64,000 nt of DNA, from positions 62,001 through 126,000 of the forward strand of contig NC_066605.1 in NCBI RefSeq assembly GCF_905475345.1, given 5' to 3'. The notes beneath the pieces were generated by a model. It was not told where the DNA came from. It saw only the letters and a program-made list of their open reading frames with translations, and ran no database searches. Position 1 is the first letter of the stretch. Each line of letters starts with the position of its first letter. This document shows positions 1 through 11,398 of this stretch, one piece after another. Both the position numbers and the translations under genes were made by a program. Origin of the DNA: Vespula vulgaris. Lineage: Eukaryota > Arthropoda > Insecta > Hymenoptera > Vespidae.

Positions 1-62
1 TGTAATCAAGCATGTAATCAATCTGATTTCTCAAAAAAATTGATTCGCATTTAATAACCTAC

Positions 63-164
63 CGATAACGGCGGAGCCATACATATATCCTCGGTGATAT
101 TTCTCACAGGAGCGTTCAATAATTGTTTCAACTCTTCGTTATCGTCTTGCTCGAGAGTTGCCAT
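63..164 (-). CDS. Possible first coding exon of an unidentified gene (partial)
   Basis: On the minus strand an ATG at 164 opens 34 codons that begin MATLEQDDNEEL and end at TCG, directly followed by a good 5' splice site (GTAGGT, 62-57). The frame stops soon after if unspliced, so the rest of the gene would lie left of the window. The start lies head-to-head with IFT52, about 600 bp away, which suggests a shared bidirectional promoter. I do not recognise the 34 residues: they are acidic and hydrophilic, with no signal peptide or membrane segment. The upstream frame is open to 320, so the start could lie further out, but the ATG at 164 fits the divergent layout best. It could also be a chance open frame. 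Confidence 0.35.
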
Positions 165-553
165 TCCTCCTTCTTTCTTTCGAACTAAGTTTGTAAATTT
201 GTTGAAAAAAAACAGAGTTGTCCAAACACGTGGCTGCACCGGTTGACAACCGTTGTGCCTGAAGTTGGCCCAAAATGATCCAAGCAAGATGGAAAGAGTC
301 GAAACCATCTTGAAACGCATGCGTGATACTTTATCGATTGGCCCAATTCAAATAAAGGCGGCAACTTCGGATAGATGCGTATATCGGTTAACGTTAGCAG
401 GTGTTATCGTCATAATTCAAAATATTATATTACCGTTGCAAGCCAAATCGAATTCCATAGGCAATAAATAGTTCGATATTTGTGCGTAACTCTCCCCTTA
501 ATGCTATTGGCTGTTAACAAGCCTATCGTTTAGCCAGGTTTTGATGTCAATTC

Positions 554-568
554 GTTGCCGTTGACAAC
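554..568 (+). promoter_or_regulatory. RFX X-box upstream of IFT52
   Basis: The sequence GTTGCC-GTT-GACAAC fits the RFX/DAF-19 X-box consensus (RYYNYY, 1-3 bases, RRNRAC) at every position. It lies 199 bp upstream of the IFT52 ATG. X-boxes near ciliary genes are established, and osm-6/IFT52 is a classic target. An inverted CCAAT box (ATTGG near 505) lies just upstream. A second copy of the 9-mer GTTGACAAC occurs near 242-250, beside the left gene. Function here is inferred. Confidence 0.6.
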
Positions 569-766
569 GCGACGTAGCGTTAAGGTTACGGAGTAAGTGG
601 TTGCGGAGTCGGAACGAAGGGACGACAGGAAAACACCGTTTTCTTCTTTTTTCGAGTGGACGAGTGTAACGCCACGAGAGTGAACTTTTAACTCGATACT
701 TTGAAGTAAGTACTTTCGTCGATCTATCTCTCTCCCTCTCTCTCTCTCCCTAAAGAAGAAAGGAAG

Positions 767-2456
767 ATGAGTTCGATCTTTGGTGGGGGGAGTAGCGACA
801 ATAACGTTAACGTTGTCATCTTCGATACGTCAAAGAATGAAAGAAAATTGAACGAGGAGTTCAAAGTGTTGCAGAGAAAGTTAAAACCAAAATGGAAATT
901 GGTCGAGTAAGTAACCTTCCTCGATCGTTTTGCGCGAACGCTGTACCGTTTGATCTTCCATGGAATTTCTTTCAGAAACAACGATACCATCACCGAAGAG
1001 TCACTGACGAGTGGAAGGGTCTTTGTACTCCCGGGACCAAGAAATAAGTTCACCGAAATCGAAATGAACACTATCCGTAATTTTGTCAACAACGGCGGCA
1101 ACGTTCTGGTGATGTTAGGCGAAGGTGGCGAAAACAAATCGAACACGAATATTAATTTCTTGATCGAGGAATACGGGGTGATGGTGAACAATGGTAGAGT
1201 TATATATCGATCGACTTTTCTTTTCGATAGTACATGCAAATGCTTTGGAATGTTTCAGACAGCGTCGTACGTATGGGCTATAATCAAACGTTGCACCCGA
1301 AGGAATGTCTCGTCTCTCAAGGCTTGTCCAACAAATCGACGTTTTTGAAGAATCACAACGAATACTCGTAAGAACATCCGATGAGATAAACAAACGGTCG
1401 CCGTCATTAATGTTATATTCCTTGATCGATCAGAGACATCAATTTCCTATATCCATACGGCGCAACATTGAACGTTGTGCAACCATCGGTGGTCGCGTTG
1501 TCAAGCGGCTCGATTGCTATTCCAATGAACAGACCTATCTGTGCTTACTATTCGGGTAAAAGCGGATCTGGTAAACTGGTTGTTTTGGGCTCGGCCAGGA
1601 TGTTTACGGATCCGTATATCGAGAGGGAGAAGAATAGTGCCTTGCAAGAAATGATTTTCGATTTCTTCGATTCGAACGATACGGCCGAGAAAGATTTTCA
1701 ATCGGACGACGTCGATGTAAGTCTACAAAAAAAAAAAAGAAAGAGGGAAAAAGAAAAAAAAATCAAAGATTCACGATCTATGACCTTACGATTTACGACT
1801 CTTCGTCTTTGGGGTATTTTTTTAGTTTTGGGAGTACAACTTTGTACCCGATATAACGCAACAAGCGGACAATCCAAAAGTTTGTACGCAGGATCTCGAC
1901 AACATCGAGGTTCCGCGAGAATATACGAAATTGTTTAAACATCACTTTTATTCGATAAACTTGAATATGGTACCGGCTGCTATAAAGGCATACGAAACTT
2001 TGGGAGTAAAGCACGAATCGTTGAGCTTGATACCACCTCATTTTGAGGCACCTCTACCGCCGACCCAAGCATCGGTAAAAATTTTACGGAGAGATCGATT
2101 CGATTTCGGAACTCGTTGGAAAATAATCATTCTCGTTGTTAATATATAATCGTTCTCAGGTGTTTCCACCGAGCTTTCAGGAATTACCACCACCAGCGTT
2201 AGAGTTATTTGACCTGGACGAAGCATTTAGTTCCGACTTATTAAAGTTATCCCAATTGACGAATAAATATATGTCGACTAAGAATTTAGCGAGCGACACC
2301 GAATTAGATCATTATATTAGAGAATTTGGCAGTATATTAAGGATCAGCAGTTCCGACACTCATACGGCCAGCGAAGTATTGAATCGTGTTTTTCAAAAGA
2401 TATCCAGCTATAAGACCATGCAAGAGAGAAACGAATACGAAACCAAAATTTTCTAA
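767..2456 (+). CDS. IFT52: Intraflagellar transport protein 52 (IFT-B core subunit)
   Basis: IFT52 (OSM-6) is a core subunit of the IFT-B complex that carries cargo toward the tip of cilia; in insects it acts in ciliated sensory neurons and sperm. Exons: 767-906, 976-1193, 1259-1367, 1434-1716, 1826-2074 and 2160-2456. All introns are GT-AG and the frame is kept throughout, giving 431 residues (human about 437). Recognisable blocks are GRVFVLPGPRNKF and NGGNVLVMLGEGGE in the N-terminal GIFT domain, then the LYPYGATLNVVQP block, RPICAYYSGKSGSGKLVVLG, the VKHESLSLIPPHFEAPLP block, and FPPSFQELPPPALELFDLDE near the C-terminus. The start is the first ATG after a CT-rich leader. A GTAAGT near 706 and an AAG at 754 could bound a short intron in the 5' leader. 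The gene is followed 358 bp later by NF-YC on the same strand. Confidence 0.96.
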
Positions 2457-2506
2457 GATTTCTTGTATATAATTATCTTTTTTATTGTAAATGTTACAAA
2501 GTGAAA

Positions 2507-2512
2507 AATAAA
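2507..2512 (+). terminator. Poly(A) signal of IFT52
   Basis: An AATAAA hexamer lies 51 bp after the IFT52 stop codon, in AT-rich DNA and before the NF-YC promoter region. Confidence 0.6.
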
Positions 2513-2585
2513 AATTTGTATGACGTTGAGAAAAAATATCACAATATATATAATTTTGAAGAAAGGAAAAGAAAAGGTGTGTTCC

Positions 2586-2655
2586 AGCGCCATCTCGCGT
2601 AGCGGCGGTGAACTTTCGTGTGATGCGAAAAAATGTTTGACAAAAGATGGCAGCA
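2586..2655. promoter_or_regulatory. Putative NF-YC promoter with paired YY1/Pho-like motifs
   Basis: A short GC-richer island separates IFT52 from NF-YC. It holds GCCATCT (2589-2595) and, in opposite orientation, AGATGGC (2645-2651), the core recognised by YY1/Pleiohomeotic and common at housekeeping promoters. The island lies about 160-230 bp upstream of the likely NF-YC start. The role is inferred from position and motif only. Confidence 0.35.
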
Positions 2656-2813
2656 ACGTTTCCATTACAAACATTGGATCTGTTGTGCATTTTCTCTGAT
2701 AAAAAACACTGTTGTCTGTTTTAGATCGTTAGGTGAAAATTTTCAAAGATTAAAATGCTTTGTTTAATGTAAAAATTAATGATTTGTTCAAACGTGTATA
2801 TAGTGAAGACAGA

Positions 2814-4417
2814 ATGTCGGTATTCTTCGTGAATACGTAAGTATATGTATACACGCGCACACGCGCGCGTGCACGCACACGCACACATTAGTCCACACAC
2901 GTACGTATATGCATATATGTATATATGTATATACGGACGTGTATATAAAGATGGTGTTTTAATATGTTGAGGTTATATCTAAAATTATGCCTTTTTCCCA
3001 ATAAATATTGCACCTTATCGCGCGTATCTGTGCGACATGTGAATTCCTATAATAAAGAATTTATAACAATTTAATCGTACAACTCTACTCGTTGTTAAAT
3101 ATATTCTATATTTGTCATGATAGTAACCAGGACAGCGAAGTTGAAGGGGACTCGAACGGGGATTTACAAATTGCATCACCTGGCAGTTCGGAAGCCCAAC
3201 AAAACTTAATTCAATTTTGGCCAAAGGTTACGGAAGAAATAAAAAAAATTAGGACCGTAAGGAAAACTTGTTTTGATTTGATCGTTAAATACGCTTAAAT
3301 AAGATAAGGAATAAGTAAGTTTTTTGACGTAATCTTATTGATTCATAGATAGATCAAAAAACTCAATCTCTACCACTAGCTAGGATAAAAAAGATCATGA
3401 AGTTGGATGGCGATGTTAAAATGATAAGCGCGGAGGCTCCAATGTTATTTTCTAAAGCGGCAGAAATCTTTATTCACGAGCTTACTCTCAGAGCATGGGT
3501 TCACACCGAAGATAATAAAAGGCGTACACTTCAGAGGAACGACATAGCGATGGCAATAACGAAATACGATCAGTTTGATTTTCTTATCGATATTGTTCCT
3601 AGAGACGAATTGAAGCAAAGCAAAGCACAAACAGAAAGCACAGTGCGCACGTCCATGAACTCGGATCAAGTTCATTATTACTTTCAGTTAGCGCAGCAAC
3701 AAGCTTCGGCGAATCAAAACGTACAAAATAATGGCACGGCCACGCAACCTATACAAATTGTACAACCTTCGACGGGACAAATACAAACGATTAACATTGG
3801 TAGTCCTGTGGAACAGGTAATCTCTTTCGCGTTTATTGTCTTTGTATTAAATGCCGTAAGAAAAAATCTTTGTTAATGATAACAAGTTCTTATCGCTGAA
3901 TGATTTCTTATTTCTTTTTCTTTTTTCTTTTTTTTTCTTTTTTTTTTTTTTTTTTATCAAGGAAACATCTAACGCGAGTACAACTCAAACCGTCACTGTG
4001 CAAAGTCCGCAGCAATCGTCGGGCCAACAAATAATTCAGTTACAACAGGCGCAACAAACTCCATCTTCTCAGACTGGAGGAATTCAAATTGTACAACAAA
4101 TTGTAACTCCCACTGGGGAAATACAACAGATACCTGTAACTATACTATAGAAACAGATACGCGATCATTATACAGCAAATTTTTAATGAAATATTATTAA
4201 ATTATTCGTTATTTTCTTCTATTCATATTCGTGTATTCTACAGATCCAGTTGACTCCTCAGCAACTACAAATGATACGCATGCAGGTTCAAGGAGGTAGC
4301 AATCAGCCTATCATAATCCAGACCGCTCCCATTCAAACTCAACCACAACTCATACAAGTCGCGCAGGGTGCACAGGCGCCAGTTTTCTTACAGACCAGTG
4401 CCGCCGATAACGAGTAA
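2814..4417 (+). CDS. Nf-YC: Nuclear transcription factor Y subunit C (CCAAT-binding, histone-fold)
   Basis: NF-YC pairs with NF-YB through an H2A-like histone fold, then recruits NF-YA to bind CCAAT boxes in the nucleus. Exons: 2814-2836, 3124-3256, 3349-3816, 3962-4135 and 4244-4417 (stop). The frame is kept across all joins, giving 323 residues (human about 335). Residues from about 28 (NLIQFWPKVTEEIKK) through about 56-150 form the conserved core, with LPLARIKKIMKLD, MISAEAPMLFSKAAEIF, LRAWVHTEDNKRRTLQRNDI and DFLIDIVPRDEL. The rest is Gln/Thr-rich, as expected for the activation domain, with the GEIQQIP motif spanning the last intron. The first exon (MSVFFVNT) is the weakest part of the model; the true start could be elsewhere. 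If intron 4 is not removed, the frame reads IPVTIL and stops at once. Confidence 0.95.
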
Positions 4418-4443
4418 CAATAACATATAGTTTTAACTAATAT

Positions 4444-4608
4444 TTAACTCTTTGCGCTGAAACCCCGAGATATTTCTGGTACGAGTGAACAGGTAAGCTG
4501 TATTTAACAAGTGAACTCTATTTCTGAACGCAACTTACTCGTTACTGTTGTGCTACATGCAAGTTCTCTTACAATTCGCTTCATAAGCTGTGCATATGAA
4601 GTATGTAT

Positions 4609-4679
<71 letters not shown>

Positions 4680-4821
4680 TTTGGGAGATGCTTAATCGAT
4701 AGGAGGGGCAAAGTTTCCGGGCAATAATCGATCGAAAGTACGTCACTCGCTGTACGAGCAAAAATCATTACGACCAACAGGGTAGCCAGAGGAAAAAGTA
4801 TTAATGACAGCAAAGAGTTAA
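4444..4821. mobile_element. Candidate TTAA-flanked MITE (piggyBac-like) in the NF-YC 3' UTR
   Basis: TTAA at 4444-4447 and again at 4818-4821 bracket a 370-bp segment. Its ends are inverted repeats: CTCTTTGC at the left, GCAAAGAG at the right. TTAA target duplication with short terminal repeats is the signature of piggyBac-type transposons and their non-coding derivatives. There is no transposase frame inside, but there is a 60-bp (GA)n microsatellite. The segment starts 27 bp after the NF-YC stop and ends before the AATAAA at 4874, so it is probably transcribed as 3' UTR. The terminal repeat is only about 8 bp, so chance cannot be ruled out. Confidence 0.45.
4615..4675. repeat. (GA)n microsatellite
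   Basis: About 30 nearly uninterrupted GA units, lying inside the candidate MITE of the NF-YC 3' region. Confidence 0.95.
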
Positions 4822-4873
4822 TTATTACTCAAAGTATCAGGTTAAATGGTTAATATAAGATTGTATGATAACG

Positions 4874-4879
4874 AATAAA
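4874..4879 (+). terminator. Likely poly(A) signal of NF-YC
   Basis: AATAAA about 460 bp after the NF-YC stop; another AATAAA follows near 4940. No earlier perfect hexamer was seen between the stop codon and this site. Confidence 0.4.
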
Positions 4880-5850
4880 ATCTTTTGTAAATTATTCCTA
4901 ATATTCTAGAGAGATCCTTTTACCGTATATCCTGGCTTAATAAAAGAAAAACGTATGTATGTCAGACGACGTGGCCAAATCATCGACGTGGGAAGCATCT
5001 AAAAAGGGCGGATTATCAAGATTCAAAAGGCCTATCTATAAAACGGTTTACGCGCGGATTCGAATCATTCGTAATCGCCTATTGAATATTTCTCCAAGGA
5101 CGATCGAATATCGCGAGCACGTTATAAGACGCCTCTCGAAGGGTTGTCACTGAAGTGAAATGAGGTGAATTGAAGCGAGGTAAGGCGAAGAATAAAGATA
5201 AGCAGCGAACGCAAGATGTAATCTGATTCGTGCGTCGCGTTTCTTGGCCGCTGGCTGCTTCGCATGGTTGAGCTTAGGACTGGCTGGTGCAACTTGTATT
5301 ATGTTTCACGTTACTGTGGTTCTTGTCTGGTAAATCTCGAGACTCCTTGCTGCCTTCGACGATCTCGAAATATCGCGCAGCGATAAAATAATAACATATG
5401 AAAGCTTATAAATCCGGTTAACTTGCATACGTACATGTATACGTACGTAGTACATACGTCCGCCTTAACGTACGTTGGTCGGAAAACGCATAGATCGGAA
5501 AAAGAGATCGATCTCGCGAGAAGTGGATATACGCGCGTATGTACGTACGATACGTCAATGCGATATCGAGGAGAGAAGGAAAATTCAAAGATGATGGCAA
5601 GGACGACAGTTTTTAATGGGAAAAATTCGGAAAGGACGAACGAGATAACGGAGAAGATCGATGATGGCTTGCTCGAACGTGGTTTACTACTGTAGTCGTT
5701 GACCCTCTGGGTTAACGGAAAAGAGAAGAAAGGAAAAAAGAGAAGCTTCTATTAGTACGGAACAAAGATGTACTCCATTTAGTGACGTTTCTCGAGCATA
5801 GTCCTCGGGGTCGTCAAGGATACCAACGAAATGCGCACGCAACATTGCGG

Positions 5851-5886
<36 letters not shown>
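5851..5886. repeat. (TC)n microsatellite
   Basis: A run of TC units with one TG interruption, followed by imperfect CT-rich and GA-rich DNA to about 5960. Confidence 0.9.
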
Positions 5887-8835
5887 GGCCTTTCTCTCTT
5901 TCTCCCTGAGAAAAGAGACAGAGAGAGGGTGAGAGAACGAAAGATGGAGAGGGGAAGTGGGAAGGCGAAGAGGGCCGAGGAGGATCTTGGAGGCGTCTGG
6001 AATACGCGCCTTAGCTCTTACATTAGAGCACCAAGAGATATATATCCCAACCAGGCCACAATCCTACGCCACTGCCTGGATACTCGGATTTCACGACATG
6101 TTTACAAAGATCCTAGAGATAAGTTGAGAATGGCCGCCGCGCAGCCCCATGCCTTCTCCAGCATGGGTGTAAGGTGACAGCTGCCTGCGCCTGCGTTATG
6201 CTTGCACACAGGGTGTCCGAAAATTAGCCGCCCCGGGGGCCCTCGTAAATCACGAGTTCGCGCCACGCGATTGACCCGTTCCAGTAACGCCTCGTAACTT
6301 TCGCCGAATTGAAATTTCCTCCGTGATCCATCCTCTTCCTTTCTCTTACTTCCTACCTCTATCTTTCTCTAGCTTCGCAGATGACATTCGAATTTCGTTT
6401 TAATATTCGGATATATGTATATTACCGCGATCGTTTCGTCCTTCCTTACGTTTCACTCGATTCGAATCGAGACACCGAGATTTTCTACGAAACCAAGGGA
6501 AGAGTTAAAAAACTGGTTTGGCGATTAACAGACCGATAACCGACGCAATCGTTTTAATCCGTTCCCTCGACGGGGGAACGCGTAAAAAGCGTTGATAAAT
6601 TTCTACGATAGCCATCGATGGATTTCGGCGATTATTCTTTTGTCTATTACCTTGCTCTTAATAGATAAAAAGAAAAAAAATAAATTATGTTAAAATATCA
6701 CAAGCGTCCAACGTCGCGTTTCTTTCTCTCGTACGTGTACACCAAAATGGAGGACGGTGGTCGCGGTTGAAGCTAAATGCGCGAATGCCATAAAAAAGAT
6801 ACGTGTACGTTTCTTAACAAGCCGAGACACCCCGTATAACGTGGCGAACGCGCGCGTTCCCGTGTTCGTCTACTCTCGTCGACGTTCTCCAAAGTGTTCT
6901 CATGTGAGAGTATGTCCCCCAATCCGCTCTCCCACACAAGGAAACAAGAAAGGGAGAGAGAGAGAGAGAGAGATGTCGTTTACTTAGTACCCTACGAGCC
7001 CACCTTCGTACCACAGCTCTGTGCATCTGTACGTACATGCGATCTTTCTTGCGTGTACGTACGTGCGTGCGTTGGATACTTTTGCAAGTAAAATGTATAC
7101 AATGTTATCGAAATTATAATCTTTTTTGTTTTGCTTCGATACGATATCGTTGATTGCTGATAATGCGAATAATAATTTTACGTTATAATTCTAATTCTCA
7201 TATTACATCCTCTATTACACAACGTTCTAAATGTTGTGCGCAGAATCGTTAATTACGTTTCTTCCACGTACCAACGAGAACTTGACCGATAGTTTGTGCA
7301 TTATCCTAAGTTCACGTATCGCGGCTGTCCGCGCGCTCGAGCGACTCTCACGAGCATCGAACTTTGTTGAACAGTTAAATTCATTCACGTACGATAGCTC
7401 TATGAAAACTGTTCGAATCGTGAGCTTTTTTCTATCAATTTCGAGTAACTCGGACGGATCAACTACGAGTTTACGTCCGATCTGCAACGTTCGGAGGACT
7501 CCTGGGACAGGCGTGAAACGTGAACAGGCATCCATAGGAAGACGTGCCCAGAATTCCCCTTTTCTTTTCGTTTCTTCCTTTTTAGAAGGATGCTCGTCCA
7601 ACTTCCATCAGAGCTCACAAATTCAACGGCACCCGACGTCTCGTTGTTACAAGAGGACGTATTACTTTGATTATTACGATCATTGCAATTGTTATTAGAC
7701 TAAGAACTTTGGGGACACGCTTGAAAATTTCTTATCGTAGTTCTACCTAGGTCATTTTCGAGGACTCGTATCATTGTAGAGTCATACGAAACCTTATCTC
7801 TCGATATGTTCGGCGTGTACGCGCGCACGCATACGAACAAATTTGCACGTGCGTTCCTACGAGTTAAACGTGCAACAACGGCGCGGGCACCGGTCGATAA
7901 TACGAAAATTTCTGACGCGCCTTTGGAGGAAAGAGAGAAAGAGAAAGAGAGCGAGCACGTGCTGCCCTTTTGCAGCACGACAAATAGGAATTATCCGAGG
8001 GATGGGAAAGCGAGCCGCGTTGGGGGTTGCTTCGTTGCGAATATTCGACAAAGGGGATTAGTACGTTCGCATAATGAGGGATAAGTGCGAGGAGGGTAGT
8101 CGGAAGAATCATTCGCCGACTGTAATCTCTTTCTCTCGAACCTTTTCCTTCGTTTTACTCGAAGGATACCTACCGCTAGATCGTACCCGGGAAACTTTCC
8201 TTGCGTCGGGATTGCATCTCCGATGAAAGACGAACATTTGAGGCTATATCGAGAGGAGAGTTTTGCAATTTTCTTATCATAATGTTACGTTGCACATATC
8301 TGATACGTACAATATTTCCTCGTTATTCATAAAGCGTCGTGCCAAACAAGGGCACGTCGTAACTCATAATATAGTAGAAACTTGCGTAAGAAGAAAGTTA
8401 GATGCTGAACTATATGCATTGCAAATTAGGAGTATGTTAGCTCACGTTGTCCTTGGGAACTTTATGTAAAGTTTTCAGGGAAATTTGAGAATCCATCTAA
8501 CGGAGAACGCAACAACCCACGACGATGGGGACGATGTAAGTGATGGAAGCGCTGAAACAAACTTCCTACCCCTATTTCGCTTCCTCTTCATTAGCATAAT
8601 CGAAAGACGCAGGTACAAGTTTCTTATCTTGTCTCTCTCAGACTTTTTTCTCCTTTCGAGGAAGCTTCATTTTTAAATAGCTTCACATCTCGTACGAACG
8701 ATAACGGAGTTTTTCCACAAAAACGTCCAATTCCGTGATTCAAATTACTTCATTTCAAATTGGAAAATTTTAATCGTCGTTTTGGTCGCGTCCAATTATT
8801 AGAATATTTCACATTGTTATAAAAAAGGGAAAAAA

Positions 8836-8851
8836 GCGGTACGCGTACCGC
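8836..8851. repeat. 16-bp perfect palindrome
   Basis: GCGGTACGCGTACCGC reads the same on both strands, in otherwise AT-rich DNA upstream of eya. About one such palindrome is expected by chance in a window this size, so significance is low. Confidence 0.7.
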
Positions 8852-11310
8852 ATTATTTTGTTAACGAGATAGCTAAAATAAATTATATTGTTATCGCTCG
8901 ATATTTCGTTATCGGATAGCATTGCGAAAGGGAAGAAAGCCGAGAGTTTATTTTGACGTTAGGACAAACGGAAGAAGCTAACGCATCTCGACTCGAAGGC
9001 TCGCTTATCGTACACCGTGATCGATAATAAACGAGAAAAGAGAAGACAGTCTTCTTTCTCTCTTTCCCTCCGCAGTTCCGAGAAATCGAACGTTATGACG
9101 CACCGACGCGGACGGCGGACCTCCCGTCAAGAGGAACGTGTCCTTTTACGAACTTTGACCTCTCTTCTATAGACGTGGAAGAAAAATAACACGTAATGGT
9201 GTCCAGACGGAGCTCCAAATTTCTCGGTGCACTTTCGACAATAACAATGCTTTCCGTTGTTTTTTCCTGAAAGTATCTACATACGTACCGTTCGTACGTC
9301 GCATTGAGAAAAAAATATGAAGGAACTACCAAACCTGACATAATAACTATGACTATAATAATTGATCGAAGAAACAAACGTATCTTGAAACGTCTGCTTG
9401 AAAGGTCAGTTGCGTTATGTGATTTTCACTTGGATTTCGATAGATCGCGAGTAAGTCCGGATCTTACCACGCGAGGAGGTTGTCGCGAAAATTTTTTGCT
9501 CATGAAAATCCTCGTTTAAAGATGAATCAGGAATGTGCGCAGATAAGAATTGTAGGGAATCGAGGAGAGACCGTTTGTCCTATCGAGTACCACGTTCAGA
9601 TAAAACAATAACGAGTGTTTTTCTCGGCTGAAGGCCAAGAGCGCGACCGTCTTCCGTTTCGTTTAGATGCCCTCTTGTTTCGCTCCAAGCCTTCTCTTCC
9701 ACACACTCTTTCTCTCTTAATGCGATGACAGTGTACGGTGTAAGCCTACGATCGAATTTGATTTTCTTATATTTTTTAAACGGATGCGTACTCTCGAATG
9801 TTCTTCGACAATGGCCTATAGAACGAATATAGAATGATTCGACGATTGAATTATTATTCTTACTCATCGAAACGGTACGATATGCATAGGTACGCTTTAA
9901 TCGAATACTAATTGTAAGATGCCGATTGGTTTCTAGCGGAAGTGGAATGAAGTAGAATGAAAAATAAGTAGATAAAGAAGGAGAAAAATATTTGTAATCG
10001 ATCTATCACACGAGAAGGAAATAAGAGAAATCGTGATAAGAAAGGAACGAGGATGACAAATAGGAGGAAAAAATAAAAGACCACCCTGAGAAGGGACGCG
10101 TCGTCGCTAATTCAGCAACTATCGAAATTTACATTCCACCGGCCTTATCAAGATCGTCCCCGAATCGTTTCCCTTAATTACTCCTTCCTTTCCCTTCTTC
10201 CTTTCGCTCTTCCAGACACTTTTACCATTCCTCTCCAGTTCACCTAAAAAAACCTGTCCTTAAAAGCCGAAAATGCGACGATCTAACCGATTCTCGCCAA
10301 CGAACGGAAACGTCTATGAGCGTCGCGTTAGAAAATTTCGCCAAGATTCCTTTTTTCTTTTTGATTTTTTACTAAAACGCAAATTAAAAGTTCCCTTAAG
10401 ACACGCCATTTTAAAGAGTGAAACTCGAAACGAATAAAAAATTTGTCTATACCACGTATCACTCTTTGCTTCCTAGTTTTGATTCGATTCGGGATACTTT
10501 CTTTTCTCCAGATCGACGACGCGTGCGAAAAGACAAACGGACGACGGATAAAAGCGCTTTTCCATTTTCTCCCTCCCTCTCCCTCCCTCTCTTCCCCTTG
10601 GGATCCCTTCCCCTTGGTGTGTATTGCGTTCACGTTCTCGAAGAAATTTCAAGCGATAAAAGTAAATACGATCTAATCGATTCTGTAACAAAGAAACTCC
10701 AAATATCGTAGTATTAATCAACATGTTTTAACCATTACTGACAACAAATTTATTTTAATTTCTTTAACCCTTTGATAATAATCTATAAAAATTGCATATC
10801 CGAGTAGACAGATAAACACAGTCGGATGAATAGAAGAAAAAATTGGCCGAAAGGTTGTGATTTTGAGCTAATATTTATCACTTTTGAAAAAATTGCACGC
10901 ACGGGCGCGCACCAACATATTCGAATTCTTTGGAGGATGAAGAGAGAAGGACCGAATACATGGCAAGGAATCAACGTAGACAGAGTGAGGAAGATAAAGA
11001 GATGGGGTAGTAGGAGAGGGGGTAGTAGGGAGATGGAGGGAGTCGGACGACCACGTGACCACCGGGCGGGGGTGGCCAGGCGACATTTCGCATGCTCAGA
11101 ACACGCCAGGCTGCGGCGTATCGCACATTGAGGGACGCAAACAGAGGGAAAAAGAGAAAAAAGGAGATTAAAAAGAGAAGAAAAAGAGGGAGAACAAAAG
11201 GGAAAAGATAAAGAGAGTGAGTTCGCCGATTGCACACCTCGTGAAAAGTTGTGCTCAACGTCGTTCGGAAAATTCGTTACAAAATCGCTACAAAATAATA
11301 TCTCGTACGA

Positions 11311-11325
11311 GAGGGAGAGAGAGGC

Positions 11326-11396
<71 letters not shown>

Positions 11397-11398
11397 AC
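11311..11398. repeat. (GA)n/(GACA)n compound microsatellite
   Basis: GA units interrupted by a block of GACA units (about 11333-11356). The block lies in a purine-rich stretch of several hundred bases. Confidence 0.9.

Noticed and set aside
5782..6177. 131-codon frame upstream of eya
   Set aside because: Its core is a CT repeat and the rest has no protein-like pattern.
6210..6840. A full element between ACAGGGTGTCC (6210) and GACACCCCGT (about 6827)
   Set aside because: Only about nine bases pair between the ends, with one mismatch and no similarity beyond; too weak to call.
10763..10790. TTAACCCTTTGAT as another piggyBac-like end
   Set aside because: No inverted partner with a TTAA flank found nearby. 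The same holds for TTAACCCC near 47980.
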